From: Actinomycetota bacterium
GTDB taxonomy: Bacteria; Actinomycetota; Actinomycetes; S36-B12
Direction of reading: 5' to 3'
Length of the DNA stretch: 64,000 nt
Assembly (NCBI GenBank): GCA_030681835.1
Contig: JAUXRN010000007.1
Coordinates: forward strand, 1 to 64,000
Positions 33,476 to 41,974 of the stretch are shown one piece after another (position 1 is the stretch's first letter; the number at the start of each line of letters is the position of its first letter). Both the position numbers and the translations under genes were made by a program. The notes below the pieces were generated by a model, which was not told the origin of the DNA, made no database searches, and saw only the letters and a program-made list of their open reading frames with translations.

Positions 33476-33961
33476 CTATTTCTGAATCTGAAGCGTCGTC
33501 CGCCCGATGCGCAGCGGGGCGCCGACCGGCAGGACGGTAGGAGAGGTGATCCTGGTGCGATCGATCCAGGTGCCGTTGGTCGAGCCAAGGTCCTCGACGA
33601 CCCACGACCCCTCGGACGGGTAGATCCGCGAATGACGGCTCGAGGCGTAGTCGTCGTCGATGACGAGGGTCGAGTCCGGTGCGCGCCCGATGGTGACCTG
33701 GACGTTCTCCAACGGGATGATCGTGCCCTTCAGCGGACCCTCGATAACGACGAGCCTGCTGCCCTTCACCTTCTGCTGCTTGGCCACCTTGGCCGGCCGC
33801 GGCGGTCTCGCCGCCTTGGGCGCCCGTCGCTCGCGGCCCAGGGGCCGCGCGTCGGCTGGCTGGCGCAGGTCCCTGCGCAGGACGAGCACGGTGGCCAGCA
33901 CGAAGACCCACAGCAGGGTCAGGAAGCCCAGCCGGACCAGGGTGAGCGCGAGCTCGGACAC
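33476..33961 (-). CDS. fhaB: FHA domain protein FhaB (FipA-like)
   Basis: 161 residues. The N-terminal helix LALTLVRLGFLTLLWVFVLATVLVLRRDL anchors it, a basic linker follows, and the FHA domain starts at about 75 (VTIGRAPDSTLVIDDDYASSRHSRIYPSEGSWVVEDLGSTNGTWID). The phosphothreonine-binding residues (GR, SSRH, STNGT) are conserved. GTG 33961 starts 3 bp after the fhaA stop. It would bind phosphorylated partners of PknB at the membrane. Confidence 0.95.
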   Translation of the reverse strand: MSELALTLVRLGFLTLLWVFVLATVLVLRRDLRQPADARPLGRERRAPKAARPPRPAKVAKQQKVKGSRLVVIEGPLKGTIIPLENVQVTIGRAPDSTLVIDDDYASSRHSRIYPSEGSWVVEDLGSTNGTWIDRTRITSPTVLPVGAPLRIGRTTLQIQK

Positions 33962-33964
33962 GGG

Positions 33965-34666
33965 TCAGCCGCTCCGGAACACCAGTTGGGTCGTCCCGAT
34001 CGTGATCGCGGTTCCGTCGGCCAGGTCGACCTGCGTGATGCGCCCGCCGTTGACGAAGGTTCCATTGGTCGAGCCGAGGTCGCGCAGGAGCGCTGGCTGG
34101 CCGATCACGATCTCGCAGTGGTTGCGTGAGGCGCCTGGGTCCTCGATGCGGATGTCGGTGTCGCTCCCCCTGCCGAGCCTCGTGATGGCGCGCACGAGGG
34201 GGTACGCGATCCCGCCTACCTCGAGTCGCGGCTGGCGCAGGTCGGTGGCCGCGGCGCCCGGCTCGCCTGGACGCCCGTGCGGCTGGGAGCTGACCTCGGC
34301 CCGGGCCTCGCTCCGGACCCGGAAGATGCCCGTCTCCAGCTCGTCGTCCTGGGCCAGGTCGACGGACACCGGGCCGAGCAGCGTGTAGCGCTGCTCGCCG
34401 CCGTAGTCGCGCACCAGCGTCGCCAGCTCCGTCTGGAGGGCGTCCTTGAACACGGCCAGCCGGCGGTAGTCGTGCTCGCTCAACTCCACGTGGAAGACAT
34501 TGGGGATCACCGTGCGTTCGCGGTCGATCACCGCGGCGCGGTCGTTCACCTCGCGCTGGAGGGCGGACGCGATCTCGACGGGCTGGACCTCGGCCTTGAA
34601 GGCGCGCGCGAAGGCACCGTTGACGAGTCGGTCGAGGGAGTCCTCGAACCGTTCGAGCAGTCCCAC
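33965..34666 (-). CDS. fhaA: FHA domain protein FhaA (DUF3662-FHA)
   Basis: 233 residues from GTG 34666, which has GCGGAGG 5 nt upstream and gives the usual family start GLLERFEDSLDRLVNGAFARAFKAEVQPVEIASALQREV; the ORF from ATG 34690 adds eight residues and has no ribosome site. DUF3662 covers about 1-110. The FHA domain (about 145-233) has ITRLGRGSDTDIRIEDPGASRNHCEIVI and RDLGSTNGTFVNG. In mycobacteria FhaA binds phosphorylated CwlM and MurJ (MviN). It is the first gene of the operon that ends with pknB. Confidence 0.94.
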   Translation of the reverse strand: MGLLERFEDSLDRLVNGAFARAFKAEVQPVEIASALQREVNDRAAVIDRERTVIPNVFHVELSEHDYRRLAVFKDALQTELATLVRDYGGEQRYTLLGPVSVDLAQDDELETGIFRVRSEARAEVSSQPHGRPGEPGAAATDLRQPRLEVGGIAYPLVRAITRLGRGSDTDIRIEDPGASRNHCEIVIGQPALLRDLGSTNGTFVNGGRITQVDLADGTAITIGTTQLVFRSG

Positions 34667-34839
34667 CGGGGCCTCCGCCTCGTTGTCCATCGCCGTCGGC
34701 CGGGATCCGGCCTCGTGGCCTTGATGCTAACCCGACGCTGCTCCGTCGTGAGGGATGCGCACCGGGCGCCCCTGGCGCGCATCACCCTCCCAGCGGGTCG
34801 ACACTGGAGGCGGAACCGCCCTGAGGGGAAGTGGTCGTC

Positions 34840-36141
34840 ATGAGGCGATCCGTGCTGCTGGTGCTCCTGTCCGGATCGGCCCTCGTGGCCGGGGTGCTGG
34901 CGGGTGCCGTGGCCTCAAGCCCGGTGGCCTCGGCGGCTGCGGACGCCCCCATCGTCGGGACGTGGACCGGCCAGTTCGGCAGCGTCGTCGTGCAGTCGAC
35001 CGGGACCACCTCCTACGTGGGCGTCACGGCCACTCCGACGAACTTCGGCAACGCCTGCACCCATCCCGCCGGCCAGCAGATGTGGACGATGTCGGGCAGC
35101 GGCACGAGCTACTCCGGCACGCATGTGGGTTTCTGGGTGAACGACTGCTCCGACAATCCCGGACCAGCCAGTTTCACGATCACCGAGGCCACCCCCGGCA
35201 CCCTGACGCTCGTGGTCGACAACGGCTACACGCCACGGCCGACCTACACCAAGCCGGGCACGCTGGTGGCCGCCACGCCTGCTCCGAGTCCCTCGCCCAG
35301 TTGGAGCGGATCGGCTGTTGTCCCACGAGTGAACATCAAGGCACCGAGGGGTCTGATCCAGCAGGGTGGCCGGGTGGTCGAGTTCGATGTGACCGTTTCC
35401 GTCCAGGCTGGCGACGAACTGATCAACTGGCAGGTGAACGTCTACGACGGGAACAACCTCAAGCCCTTGACCTACCAGTACGGCCCGATCTACGACACTC
35501 GCGAGTGGGTGTCGAAGAGGGTCCATTTCTCCTTCGCCCCGAGCAACGCTGCCCCCAGCGCCTACTTCGTCTGCGCCTACGCAATCACCAGTTCCACGGG
35601 AGCCAAGTCGGCCAACGCGCCCTGGACGGCGTGCGCGTGGATCAAGGTCGACCAGGTGCTCTACGGGCGGTGGACCAGCCGGAAGACCTGTGCGTCGCCT
35701 GACGACGCATCGGATGCGTACGCGTGGATGACCAGCGTGCGCAAGTACGCCGGCATCCGGGTCGATTTCCGCGACGCCTGCGGCATGCGTGACTCGGGCT
35801 ACCGCGGCATCGTGGTCCAGGAGCCACTCACACGGAAGTGGTACGACTTCCGTATGTGGACCAGGGCGCAGGTCGACGACTTGTTCTACCAACTGCTGGA
35901 TCTCGAGTGCCGCACGCAGATCCCCAACACCCGGCGCTATGCGGCGGCCCGTAGTGCCTGCCGCAACGGTGCTGCTTCGACCGGGAGTCAGCCGGATGGG
36001 GCGATCGGGGCGCGGACCTTCTACACCGCTACTCGCAGCGCCTTCCTGCCGTACTTCGACGCCGACCTCACGGCCGGTGGTGTGCAGACCACGACGAACC
36101 CTGCGGCCCTTCCGCAGGGTGGGCAGCGGGACAACTCCTGA
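34840..36141 (+). CDS. Secreted protein of unknown function
   Basis: 433 residues. The signal peptide is MRRSVLLVLLSGSALVAGVLAGAVASSPVASAAA. The first domain (about 38-150) looks like a small beta-barrel (IVGTWTGQFGSVVVQSTGTTSYVGV, ACTHPAGQQMWTMSGSGTSYSGTHVGFW) with a possible Cys pair. A Pro/Ser linker leads to a beta-rich domain and a C-terminal Cys-containing helical part (TCASPDDASDAYAWMTSVRKYAGIRVDFRDACG). ATG 34840 with GAGGGGAAG upstream. It is divergent from fhaA. I do not recognise the family. Confidence 0.75.
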   Translation: MRRSVLLVLLSGSALVAGVLAGAVASSPVASAAADAPIVGTWTGQFGSVVVQSTGTTSYVGVTATPTNFGNACTHPAGQQMWTMSGSGTSYSGTHVGFWVNDCSDNPGPASFTITEATPGTLTLVVDNGYTPRPTYTKPGTLVAATPAPSPSPSWSGSAVVPRVNIKAPRGLIQQGGRVVEFDVTVSVQAGDELINWQVNVYDGNNLKPLTYQYGPIYDTREWVSKRVHFSFAPSNAAPSAYFVCAYAITSSTGAKSANAPWTACAWIKVDQVLYGRWTSRKTCASPDDASDAYAWMTSVRKYAGIRVDFRDACGMRDSGYRGIVVQEPLTRKWYDFRMWTRAQVDDLFYQLLDLECRTQIPNTRRYAAARSACRNGAASTGSQPDGAIGARTFYTATRSAFLPYFDADLTAGGVQTTTNPAALPQGGQRDNS

Positions 36142-36203
36142 TCCACGCTGTTCGGCTCCCGGATGGCCGCCGTGTCCAGCGCCCATGTAGCCTCTATCCG
36201 CGC

Positions 36204-36287
36204 GCGCGAGTGGCGGAATAGGCAGACGCGCACGGTTCAGGTCCGTGTGCCCGAAAGGGCGTGGGGGTTCAACTCCCCCCTCGCGCA
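36204..36287 (+). tRNA. tRNA-Leu (anticodon CAG)
   Basis: The acceptor GCGCGAG pairs with CTCGCGC. The anticodon stem CACGG-TTCAGGT-CCGTG gives CAG. The long variable arm is GCCCGAAAGGGC and the T arm GGGGG-TTCAACT-CCCCC. The discriminator is A at 36287 and CCA is not encoded. Confidence 0.98.
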
Positions 36288-36292
36288 CAAGT

Positions 36293-36319
36293 GAAGGCCG
36301 GGGTATCTCCCCGGCCTTC
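36293..36319 (+). terminator. Terminator after tRNA-Leu
   Basis: GAAGGCCGGGG and CCCCGGCCTTC form a perfect 11-bp stem with a 5-nt loop, 5 nt after the tRNA. It also lies just past the stop of the convergent MFS gene and may serve both. Confidence 0.8.
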
Positions 36320-36325
36320 GTCGGC

Positions 36326-37501
36326 TCACGTCGAAGGCGCGATTGCGGCTGCGAGGACCGCCACCCCGGCCATGACGAGGGCCATCGTCGTGAAGGACCC
36401 GGTGGCTGACGCGACCAACGGCCCGATCGCCGGTGTGAGGGCGAGGGCCACGGCGATCGGCGCTGAGAAGATGCCGTTGACGGCGCCGTAGTTGAGGGTC
36501 CCCCAACGGTCGGAGACGGCCGTCGCGTGAACCAGGGTCATCACTCCGCGCACGGAGCCGGTGGCGATTCCTATCAGGATGAGCAGCCAGGCCGGCCCGG
36601 GGACCAGGCCGAGCATGGCGAGGGCCACCGCACCCGCCACGGACCCCGCCGCCAGAGGGATCCACGCGCGCCGGCCGTGCGGGACGACCATGAAGAGGAT
36701 GCGCCCCAGCAGCTGCCCGGCCCCGATGAGACCGAGGGCGACCGCCGCGAGCTCGAACGTGAAGCCCCTCTCCATGAACAAGGGGATGCTGTTGAGCGTG
36801 ACGCTGAACAAGGCGATCGAGATCGCCACCATGGCGATCACCAGGCGCCAGAACCTGCCCGACCTCACGACGGCCGACACCGACTGGTCATGGCGATCGG
36901 GGTGGCCGACGACGCGTACATGCCACGCGGGTTCGAGGCTGAACCAGTACAACGGGAGGTTGACGGTGGCCAGGATTGCCGCCAGCACCAGGTACGTGCC
37001 GCTCCATCCCAGCGCTGACAGGAGAACGGCGACCAACGGAGCGAAGACGGTCGACGCCAGGCCACCCGCGATGGTGACGATCGCCAGCGCCTTCCTGCGC
37101 AGGTCCTGGTAGCGGTGCGTGACGATCGTGAAGGCCGCGTCGTAGAAGACCGACGCCTGTGCGACGGCACAGACAAGGAAGGCCACGCCGAGCATGGCCA
37201 GGTTCCCTGACTGCGAGACGAGGATCAGTCCGAGGACACCCACCGCGGACCCGGCCGTCACGATGACCCGCGGACCCCGCCGATCGAGCAGGCGCCCGAC
37301 CACCATGGCCATGAGCGCCGCGCAGACAAGCCCCGCCGAGAACAGCCCGGTGATTGCTGTCAGCGGCCAGCCCGTGCTCGTTGCCATCTTGGGTGCGGCG
37401 ACGATGAACGAGTAGTACAGGGTTCCCCAGCCGACGATCTGAGCCAGCGACAGGGCCAGCAGGCGCGGCATCGTCGCGTATGGGCTGGCTGCGACGCTCA
37501 C
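36326..37501 (-). CDS. Major facilitator superfamily transporter
   Basis: 391 residues with about twelve helices. PRLLALSLAQIVGWGTLYYSFIVAAPKM starts TM1, and the loop 2-3 motif reads GRLLDRRGPRVIVTAGS. A central cytoplasmic loop (HVRVVGHPDRHDQSVSAV) divides two six-helix halves. The GWGTLYYSF start resembles the monocarboxylate/oxalate-formate antiporter-like branch, but no substrate can be named. The track ORF to 38116 includes antisense of the next gene; GTG 37501 is chosen. It lies 38 bp after the hotdog gene on the same strand. Confidence 0.85.
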   Translation of the reverse strand: MSVAASPYATMPRLLALSLAQIVGWGTLYYSFIVAAPKMATSTGWPLTAITGLFSAGLVCAALMAMVVGRLLDRRGPRVIVTAGSAVGVLGLILVSQSGNLAMLGVAFLVCAVAQASVFYDAAFTIVTHRYQDLRRKALAIVTIAGGLASTVFAPLVAVLLSALGWSGTYLVLAAILATVNLPLYWFSLEPAWHVRVVGHPDRHDQSVSAVVRSGRFWRLVIAMVAISIALFSVTLNSIPLFMERGFTFELAAVALGLIGAGQLLGRILFMVVPHGRRAWIPLAAGSVAGAVALAMLGLVPGPAWLLILIGIATGSVRGVMTLVHATAVSDRWGTLNYGAVNGIFSAPIAVALALTPAIGPLVASATGSFTTMALVMAGVAVLAAAIAPST

Positions 37502-37539
37502 GGTCGATCGACCTTCGGTGCCCGGGTCCGCCGAGCTGG

Positions 37540-38004
37540 TCAGCCCGCTGACTTGAGGCGCTTGAGCGTCCAGCGGGCGCGCAGCCGACTGGTGACCTGT
37601 CCCGCCTCGTCGGTGACATCGGCGACGACGTCGAACTCCGGGCGGGTGCCCGCCTCGAACTGAGCGCGCGCGTCGGCAACGTCCCCCTGAATGGTGGCGG
37701 TAGCCGTCAGGTCCCCCTTTGCCACGGACAGGTAGTCCATGGTCACCGTCGTAGGCAGGAGCACCGCACGGTCCAGCAGGTCTCCGAAGGCCGCGATGGC
37801 CACCGCGCCGGTCGCCGATTCCGCGGCAGCGAAGACGATGGCAGCGTGCGGTCCGCCGACATGGTTCCGGTACTCCGGTGCGTCGCGAACGACGACGACG
37901 GCGCGCGCAGGAGTGACCTCGACATAGTCCAGGCCGAGGGTCGCCACGAGCGGGACGAGGGAGTGCATCAGCGGACCGACCTGGTCCCCGGGGATCGCTG
38001 TCAT
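37540..38004 (-). CDS. Hotdog-fold thioesterase-like protein (DUF4442/PaaI type)
   Basis: 154 residues. A single hotdog domain is suggested by RAVVVVRDAPEYRNHVGGPHAAIVFAAAESATGAVAIAAFGD, where NHVGGPHAA matches the N-H-x-G-T/G-x-x-A motif of the family. LPTTVTMDYLSVAKGDLTATA follows. Such proteins hydrolyse acyl-CoA thioesters; the substrate is unknown. A TAGGAT hexamer ends 6 nt before ATG, suggesting a leaderless mRNA shared with the MFS gene. Confidence 0.8.
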   Translation of the reverse strand: MTAIPGDQVGPLMHSLVPLVATLGLDYVEVTPARAVVVVRDAPEYRNHVGGPHAAIVFAAAESATGAVAIAAFGDLLDRAVLLPTTVTMDYLSVAKGDLTATATIQGDVADARAQFEAGTRPEFDVVADVTDEAGQVTSRLRARWTLKRLKSAG

Positions 38005-38010
38005 GACGGG

Positions 38011-38016
38011 ATCCTA
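38011..38016 (-). promoter_or_regulatory. -10 element of a leaderless hotdog-protein transcript
   Basis: TAGGAT on the minus strand is separated from ATG 38004 by 6 nt. Confidence 0.5.
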
Positions 38017-38078
38017 GGCCGGTCGATCCATGCTGCGGGTACGGTGACGGCACAGGCCGCTCGGAGCAGGGGGTAGCG

Positions 38079-40295
38079 ATGCGTGCTGGCGCGCGGGCGG
38101 GCGTGCTCGTGCTCACCGTCGTGCTGGCCGGCGTGGTCGCCGCCTATGCGCTGACGATCCTGCTGGCCGACGTAATGGAAGCAGCCACGGCTACTGGCCG
38201 GGTCCTGTACGACGTCGCGTTCGTGATCGCGTCCGTGATCACTGGGCTGCATGCGGCGTCCGGCGGGGGGCGGACCCGGCCGTGGTTCCTGCTCTCCGGC
38301 GGCATGGCGCTGTACCTCATCGCCCGCATCGCGCTCTCGGTCACGGGCGGTGGGATGGAGCCGGACGCCGCGACTCCTGCGGACGTGCTCTGGCTGATGT
38401 TCTATCCGCTCGGGGTTGCCGCCATCCTGCTCATCGCCAAGCGCCGCCTGTCGATGCGGGTTGCCGACACGCTTCTCGATGCGGCCCTCGTCGGCGTCGG
38501 GGCCTTCGCCGTCGGCGTTGCCTTGATCGATGCCAGCATCGCTCCCGGCATGGTCGGAGCCGATCCCGCCTTCGTCATCACCCGAAGCCTGTACCTCCTG
38601 GGCGACCTGCTCATCCTCGTGCTGGTGCTCGCCGTCGCCCAGGCCTTCAACTGGCGTCCGCCCACGTCCTGGTGGTTCCTGATCGCCGCCGGCGCGGTGT
38701 TCAGCGTCGCTGATGCTGCGTACCTCGTGCAGTTGGCCAACGGCACGTACGAGCCGGACTCCTGGGTTGACTTCCTGTGGCCGCTCACGGCGCTGCTCAT
38801 CACCTTGGGCGCAGTCACCGACGCAGGCGACACGCCCGTGCCGCGCGCCCAGCAACGGCTGGCCTTCCTGGCGCCAAGCGTCGCGATCGTCGCGGCCGGT
38901 GCGGTCCTGCTGTGGCAGCCGATGGGACCGTTGCAGGTCACCGCCTCCGTTGCGGCGGCGATCACCATCCTGCTTGCCGTGGTCCGGTTGAACCTCGACG
39001 TACGGGAGAGCCGCCGGCTCTCACATCAACTGCGACGGTCCCGCGTTGACATGCTGACGGGCCTGCCCAACCGCCGTGCCCTGCTCGACCTTCCCCCGCG
39101 ACCGGGCACCCGGTGCTCGGTGATCGTCCTCGGCCTCGATTCGTTCAAGGACGTGAACGGATCCATGGGCCATGACGCAGGCGACCGGCTGCTGGTCATG
39201 GTGGCGGCCCGATTGCGCGAGAGCGTGTATGCGGATGACCTTGTCGCGCGGCTCGAAGGCGACGAGTTCGCCGTGGTCCTGTGGAATGCCCCCGCGCATT
39301 GGGCCAGTACCGAAGCCGAAGTGCTGGTGCGTGCCCTGGAGGAGCCGTTGAGTCTTGACGGCATCCCGCTGCTGGTGACGGGTTGCGCCGGTGTCGTGGA
39401 GTCGGGACCCGAAGGCCCCGATCTCGCCGAGCTACTGCGTCAGGGGGCCGCTGCGCTGGACGAGGCGAAGGCGCAGGGACCGGGGTTGGTGCGAACACAC
39501 ACGGGAGAGGCCGGCGAGCAGACTGCGGAGCGCCTGCAGTTGCGTGCAGAGGCCCGCGCAGCGTTGACGGCCGGTGGCCAGGACTTCCAGGTCCACTACC
39601 AACCGATCGTGGGCGTCACCGATGGATCATTGCTCGCGGTCGAGGCCTTGGTCCGGTGGCAGCATCGCGGCCGACTGCTGCAGCCGCACGACTTCCTGGC
39701 CGAGACGGTGCGCGGCGGGCTCATGCAGGACCTCACCCGCCTCGTGCTGACGAGGAGCCTCCGGGAGATCCATGACCAGGGTCTGGACGTCGCCGTGAGC
39801 GTGAACGTGCCGCCGGAGTTGATGACGGACTGGGTCATTGACGAGGTGAGGCAGGCGATCGCCTCGGCGGACGTGGAGGCCGGCAGGCTCATCCTGGAGA
39901 TCACAGAGGAAGCCATCATGCGGCACCCCGACGCCGTGGCCACGGTTCTGCGCGAGCTCCGCTCGAGTGGGGTGCGCGTCCTGCTCGACGACTTCGGCAC
40001 CGGGTGGTCCGGGCTGTCCACCCTCCGCGATCTCATCGTCGACGGCATCAAGATCGATCATTCGTTCCTCTCCCGGCTGCACGATGACCCGACGGCCGTG
40101 GCCATCGTGCGCAGCGTCGCCACGCTGGCCGCGGACCTCGATCTGCTGATGGTCTACGAGGGGGTCGACGAGACGGCTGCTCTGAGGGACCTGTCCGGCA
40201 TCGGTCCGTGCTACCTGCAGAGCTACGGCCTAGCCCGGCCGATGCCCATCGATGACCTGGTCGCCTGGCTCGCCCAGCGAAGCCTCGAGGACTGA
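38079..40295 (+). CDS. Membrane GGDEF-EAL protein (cyclic-di-GMP turnover)
   Basis: 738 residues. About eight to ten membrane helices fill residues 1-310 without a known sensor signature. The GGDEF domain (about 325-485) has VDMLTGLPNRRALLD, LGLDSFKDVNGSMGHDAGDRLLVMVAARL and RLEGDEFAVVL, so the signature is EGDEF. The EAL domain (about 505-735) keeps EALVRW, VSVNVPPEL, LEITEEAIM, LLDDFGTGWSGLSTLRDL, DGIKIDHSFL and YEGVDE, that is, the metal and catalytic residues. Phosphodiesterase activity is likely; cyclase activity is uncertain. It may link c-di-GMP to the polysaccharide genes further right. Confidence 0.92.
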   Translation: MRAGARAGVLVLTVVLAGVVAAYALTILLADVMEAATATGRVLYDVAFVIASVITGLHAASGGGRTRPWFLLSGGMALYLIARIALSVTGGGMEPDAATPADVLWLMFYPLGVAAILLIAKRRLSMRVADTLLDAALVGVGAFAVGVALIDASIAPGMVGADPAFVITRSLYLLGDLLILVLVLAVAQAFNWRPPTSWWFLIAAGAVFSVADAAYLVQLANGTYEPDSWVDFLWPLTALLITLGAVTDAGDTPVPRAQQRLAFLAPSVAIVAAGAVLLWQPMGPLQVTASVAAAITILLAVVRLNLDVRESRRLSHQLRRSRVDMLTGLPNRRALLDLPPRPGTRCSVIVLGLDSFKDVNGSMGHDAGDRLLVMVAARLRESVYADDLVARLEGDEFAVVLWNAPAHWASTEAEVLVRALEEPLSLDGIPLLVTGCAGVVESGPEGPDLAELLRQGAAALDEAKAQGPGLVRTHTGEAGEQTAERLQLRAEARAALTAGGQDFQVHYQPIVGVTDGSLLAVEALVRWQHRGRLLQPHDFLAETVRGGLMQDLTRLVLTRSLREIHDQGLDVAVSVNVPPELMTDWVIDEVRQAIASADVEAGRLILEITEEAIMRHPDAVATVLRELRSSGVRVLLDDFGTGWSGLSTLRDLIVDGIKIDHSFLSRLHDDPTAVAIVRSVATLAADLDLLMVYEGVDETAALRDLSGIGPCYLQSYGLARPMPIDDLVAWLAQRSLED

Positions 40296-40919
40296 ATCGA
40301 GCAGTGCCCGCACCCGCTCCGGCGCGGCATCGTCTGCGGCGAGGGCGGACGCCAGCGGCTCGTACGCCGAGGGCTGGGCCCCGAGGGCTCTCGCCATGCG
40401 CCGGAGGGTGTCGGGAGTGACCTCGACGTGTGGCTGGATCCCGCAGGCCCGCCCACGGCGGAATACCAGGTCGGCGTGCGGGAGCCTGCCCGACACGGTG
40501 GCATCGGCCGGGCCGGTGATGGCGTCCTCGTGCCACAGCACCCATGGGCCGGCCTCGCGGGCTGGGCCGGGTCGGCCCGCCTCAATGGACAGATACCCGC
40601 GGATCGTTTCCGGAAGGCGGCGGACCGATCCGCCCATGGCGCACGCCAGGACCTGGGCGCCGAAGCAGACTCCCAGGTAGGGCCGGTCGCGGGAGACCCA
40701 TTCCGCAACCATCGCGACCTCCCGGTCGGCCGCCGGTTGCCGGTACCCGGTCGCGACCGACGTGGGCGATCCCATGACGACGAGCAGGTCGGCGGCCGGC
40801 AGGTCCAGCCCGTCCTCGCGGTAGACACGGCTGATCGCGAAACCCTGGGCGTCGAGCCACGGCTCCAGGTGGCCAAGTTCGTGTGCGATCCAGTCGTGTG
40901 AGAGCACGACGGCTCGCAT
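40230..40919 (-). CDS. Class I glutamine amidotransferase-like protein
   Basis: 229 residues. LLVVMGSPTSVATG, YLGVCFGAQVLACAMGG (nucleophilic Cys) and CGIQPHVEVTPDTLRR (His-x-Glu) give a complete Cys-His-Glu triad. It resembles GMP-synthase-like or GAT1 proteins of the YfeJ type; the synthase partner is unknown. The 3-prime end overlaps the EAL gene tail-to-tail by 66 bp, so the last 20 or so residues are encoded antisense to EAL codons. Confidence 0.8.
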   Translation of the reverse strand: MRAVVLSHDWIAHELGHLEPWLDAQGFAISRVYREDGLDLPAADLLVVMGSPTSVATGYRQPAADREVAMVAEWVSRDRPYLGVCFGAQVLACAMGGSVRRLPETIRGYLSIEAGRPGPAREAGPWVLWHEDAITGPADATVSGRLPHADLVFRRGRACGIQPHVEVTPDTLRRMARALGAQPSAYEPLASALAADDAAPERVRALLDSVLEASLGEPGDQVIDGHRPG

Positions 40920-40932
40920 CACCCTGCAGTGG

Positions 40933-41358
40933 CTATGCGCGACGGAACGGGATCATGTCCTTCGGGGCGAAGACCTTCAGGGTTTTCGCGGTGGCCTTGT
41001 ACGACACCGCCGCCTGCAGTCGGACGAGGAAGGTCGCCTCGGCGTTCATGATGTTCTCCTCGCAGGCCATCAAGGTCGTCGCGAGAGGCCCGATCGATAT
41101 CGCGCTGCCGTCCGTCGAGTACGTGCCCGCGAAGCGGTTGCACCCGGCGCTGCCGCTGACCGTCCCGTCAGCGGCGAACGTGATCGTCTGGAGGACGCCG
41201 TCCGTTCGGGTGCGCCAGTCGCCGACGGGGGAGCGTGGAGCAGCGGCGGACGATCCGGTCGACGGGGCCACATCGCCCGCCATCGCCGGGCCGGCCAAGG
41301 CGACGAGCAGGCTGCCGCCGATTGCGATACAGGCTGCGCCGCGGAGGACACGGGACAT
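40933..41358 (-). CDS. Secreted META (HslJ-like) domain protein
   Basis: 141 residues. The signal peptide is RVLRGAACIAIGGSLLVALAGPAMA. The mature part is a META domain: WRTRTDGVLQTITFAADGTVSGSAGCNRFAGTYSTDGSAISIGPLATTLMACEENIMNAEATFLVRLQAAVSYK, with the typical G-x-x-GCNR-x-x-G-Y and T-x-MAC motifs. META proteins are heat-shock or novobiocin-resistance associated in enterobacteria; the role here is unknown. ATG 41358 follows GGGGAG, and the gene is 13 bp before the amidotransferase. Confidence 0.85.
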   Translation of the reverse strand: MSRVLRGAACIAIGGSLLVALAGPAMAGDVAPSTGSSAAAPRSPVGDWRTRTDGVLQTITFAADGTVSGSAGCNRFAGTYSTDGSAISIGPLATTLMACEENIMNAEATFLVRLQAAVSYKATAKTLKVFAPKDMIPFRRA

Positions 41359-41431
41359 GGCGACTCCCCAACTCGAACCGCGCCCGCTCAGGCGCCGTGC
41401 GTGGATCGTACGTCGTTGCCGGTGCTGGCCC

Positions 41432-41920
41432 CTAGTGGACCTTCTGGCCGGCCTCCAAAGATGAGATTGACTTGGCGACTCGCGCGTCGCGCGTTTCGAC
41501 CTTCTTGGCCTCCTCGACCCAGGAGACGTAGCCACGCTGGTTGCTGAACGACAGCGACGCGAAGAATTGTGCGGCCGCGGGGCTGGACGCGAGGGCCGCC
41601 TCGAGGTCATCCGGCACCTCCACCACGCGCGGCGCTGTGTCGACCTCGAGCCCGATGGACAACTCGTCGCCCGCCGCGACACCGGCGGCCGCACGGTTGT
41701 CCGCGCTGACCGGGATCACGTACTGGCCGTTGTAGGGGGCGATGGTGGTGCGGAACGCGTGGCCACCGATCGTGACGACCACGGGGACTCTCTTGCCTGC
41801 GCCGAGCGACTCGACCACCTCGGGCGGCACCGCGATACCCGTCGCCGTCTTGCCGTCCAGCCTCAGTTTCGCGGTGAACTCGATGCCCGGCATCCAAGCA
41901 CGCGGGTAGGTGGGCTTCAT
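41432..41920 (-). CDS. DUF1905 and YdeI/OmpD-associated domain protein
   Basis: 162 residues from ATG 41920, or 153 from ATG 41893, which is closer to the family start. FTAKLRLDGKTATGIAVPPEVVESLGAGKRVPVVVTIGGHAFRTTIAPYNGQYVIPVSADNRAAAGVAAGDELSIGLEVD is DUF1905. The C-terminal VEVPDDLEAALASSPAAAQFFASLSFSNQRGYVSWVEEAKKVETRDARVAKSI is the OmpD-associated-type helical module. Function is unknown. The track ORF of 427 residues is a shadow of the Ada-like gene. Confidence 0.85.
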   Translation of the reverse strand: MKPTYPRAWMPGIEFTAKLRLDGKTATGIAVPPEVVESLGAGKRVPVVVTIGGHAFRTTIAPYNGQYVIPVSADNRAAAGVAAGDELSIGLEVDTAPRVVEVPDDLEAALASSPAAAQFFASLSFSNQRGYVSWVEEAKKVETRDARVAKSISSLEAGQKVH

Positions 41921-41962
41921 CTGTTGTCGCGAAGCGGAGTGTGCGGGCTGCCCGGGGACGCC

Positions 41963-41968
41963 TACCGT
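41963..41968 (+). promoter_or_regulatory. -10 element of a leaderless Ada-like transcript
   Basis: TACCGT ends 6 nt before ATG 41975, in the 54-bp gap to the divergent DUF1905 gene. Confidence 0.5.
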
Positions 41969-41974
41969 TGCTGC

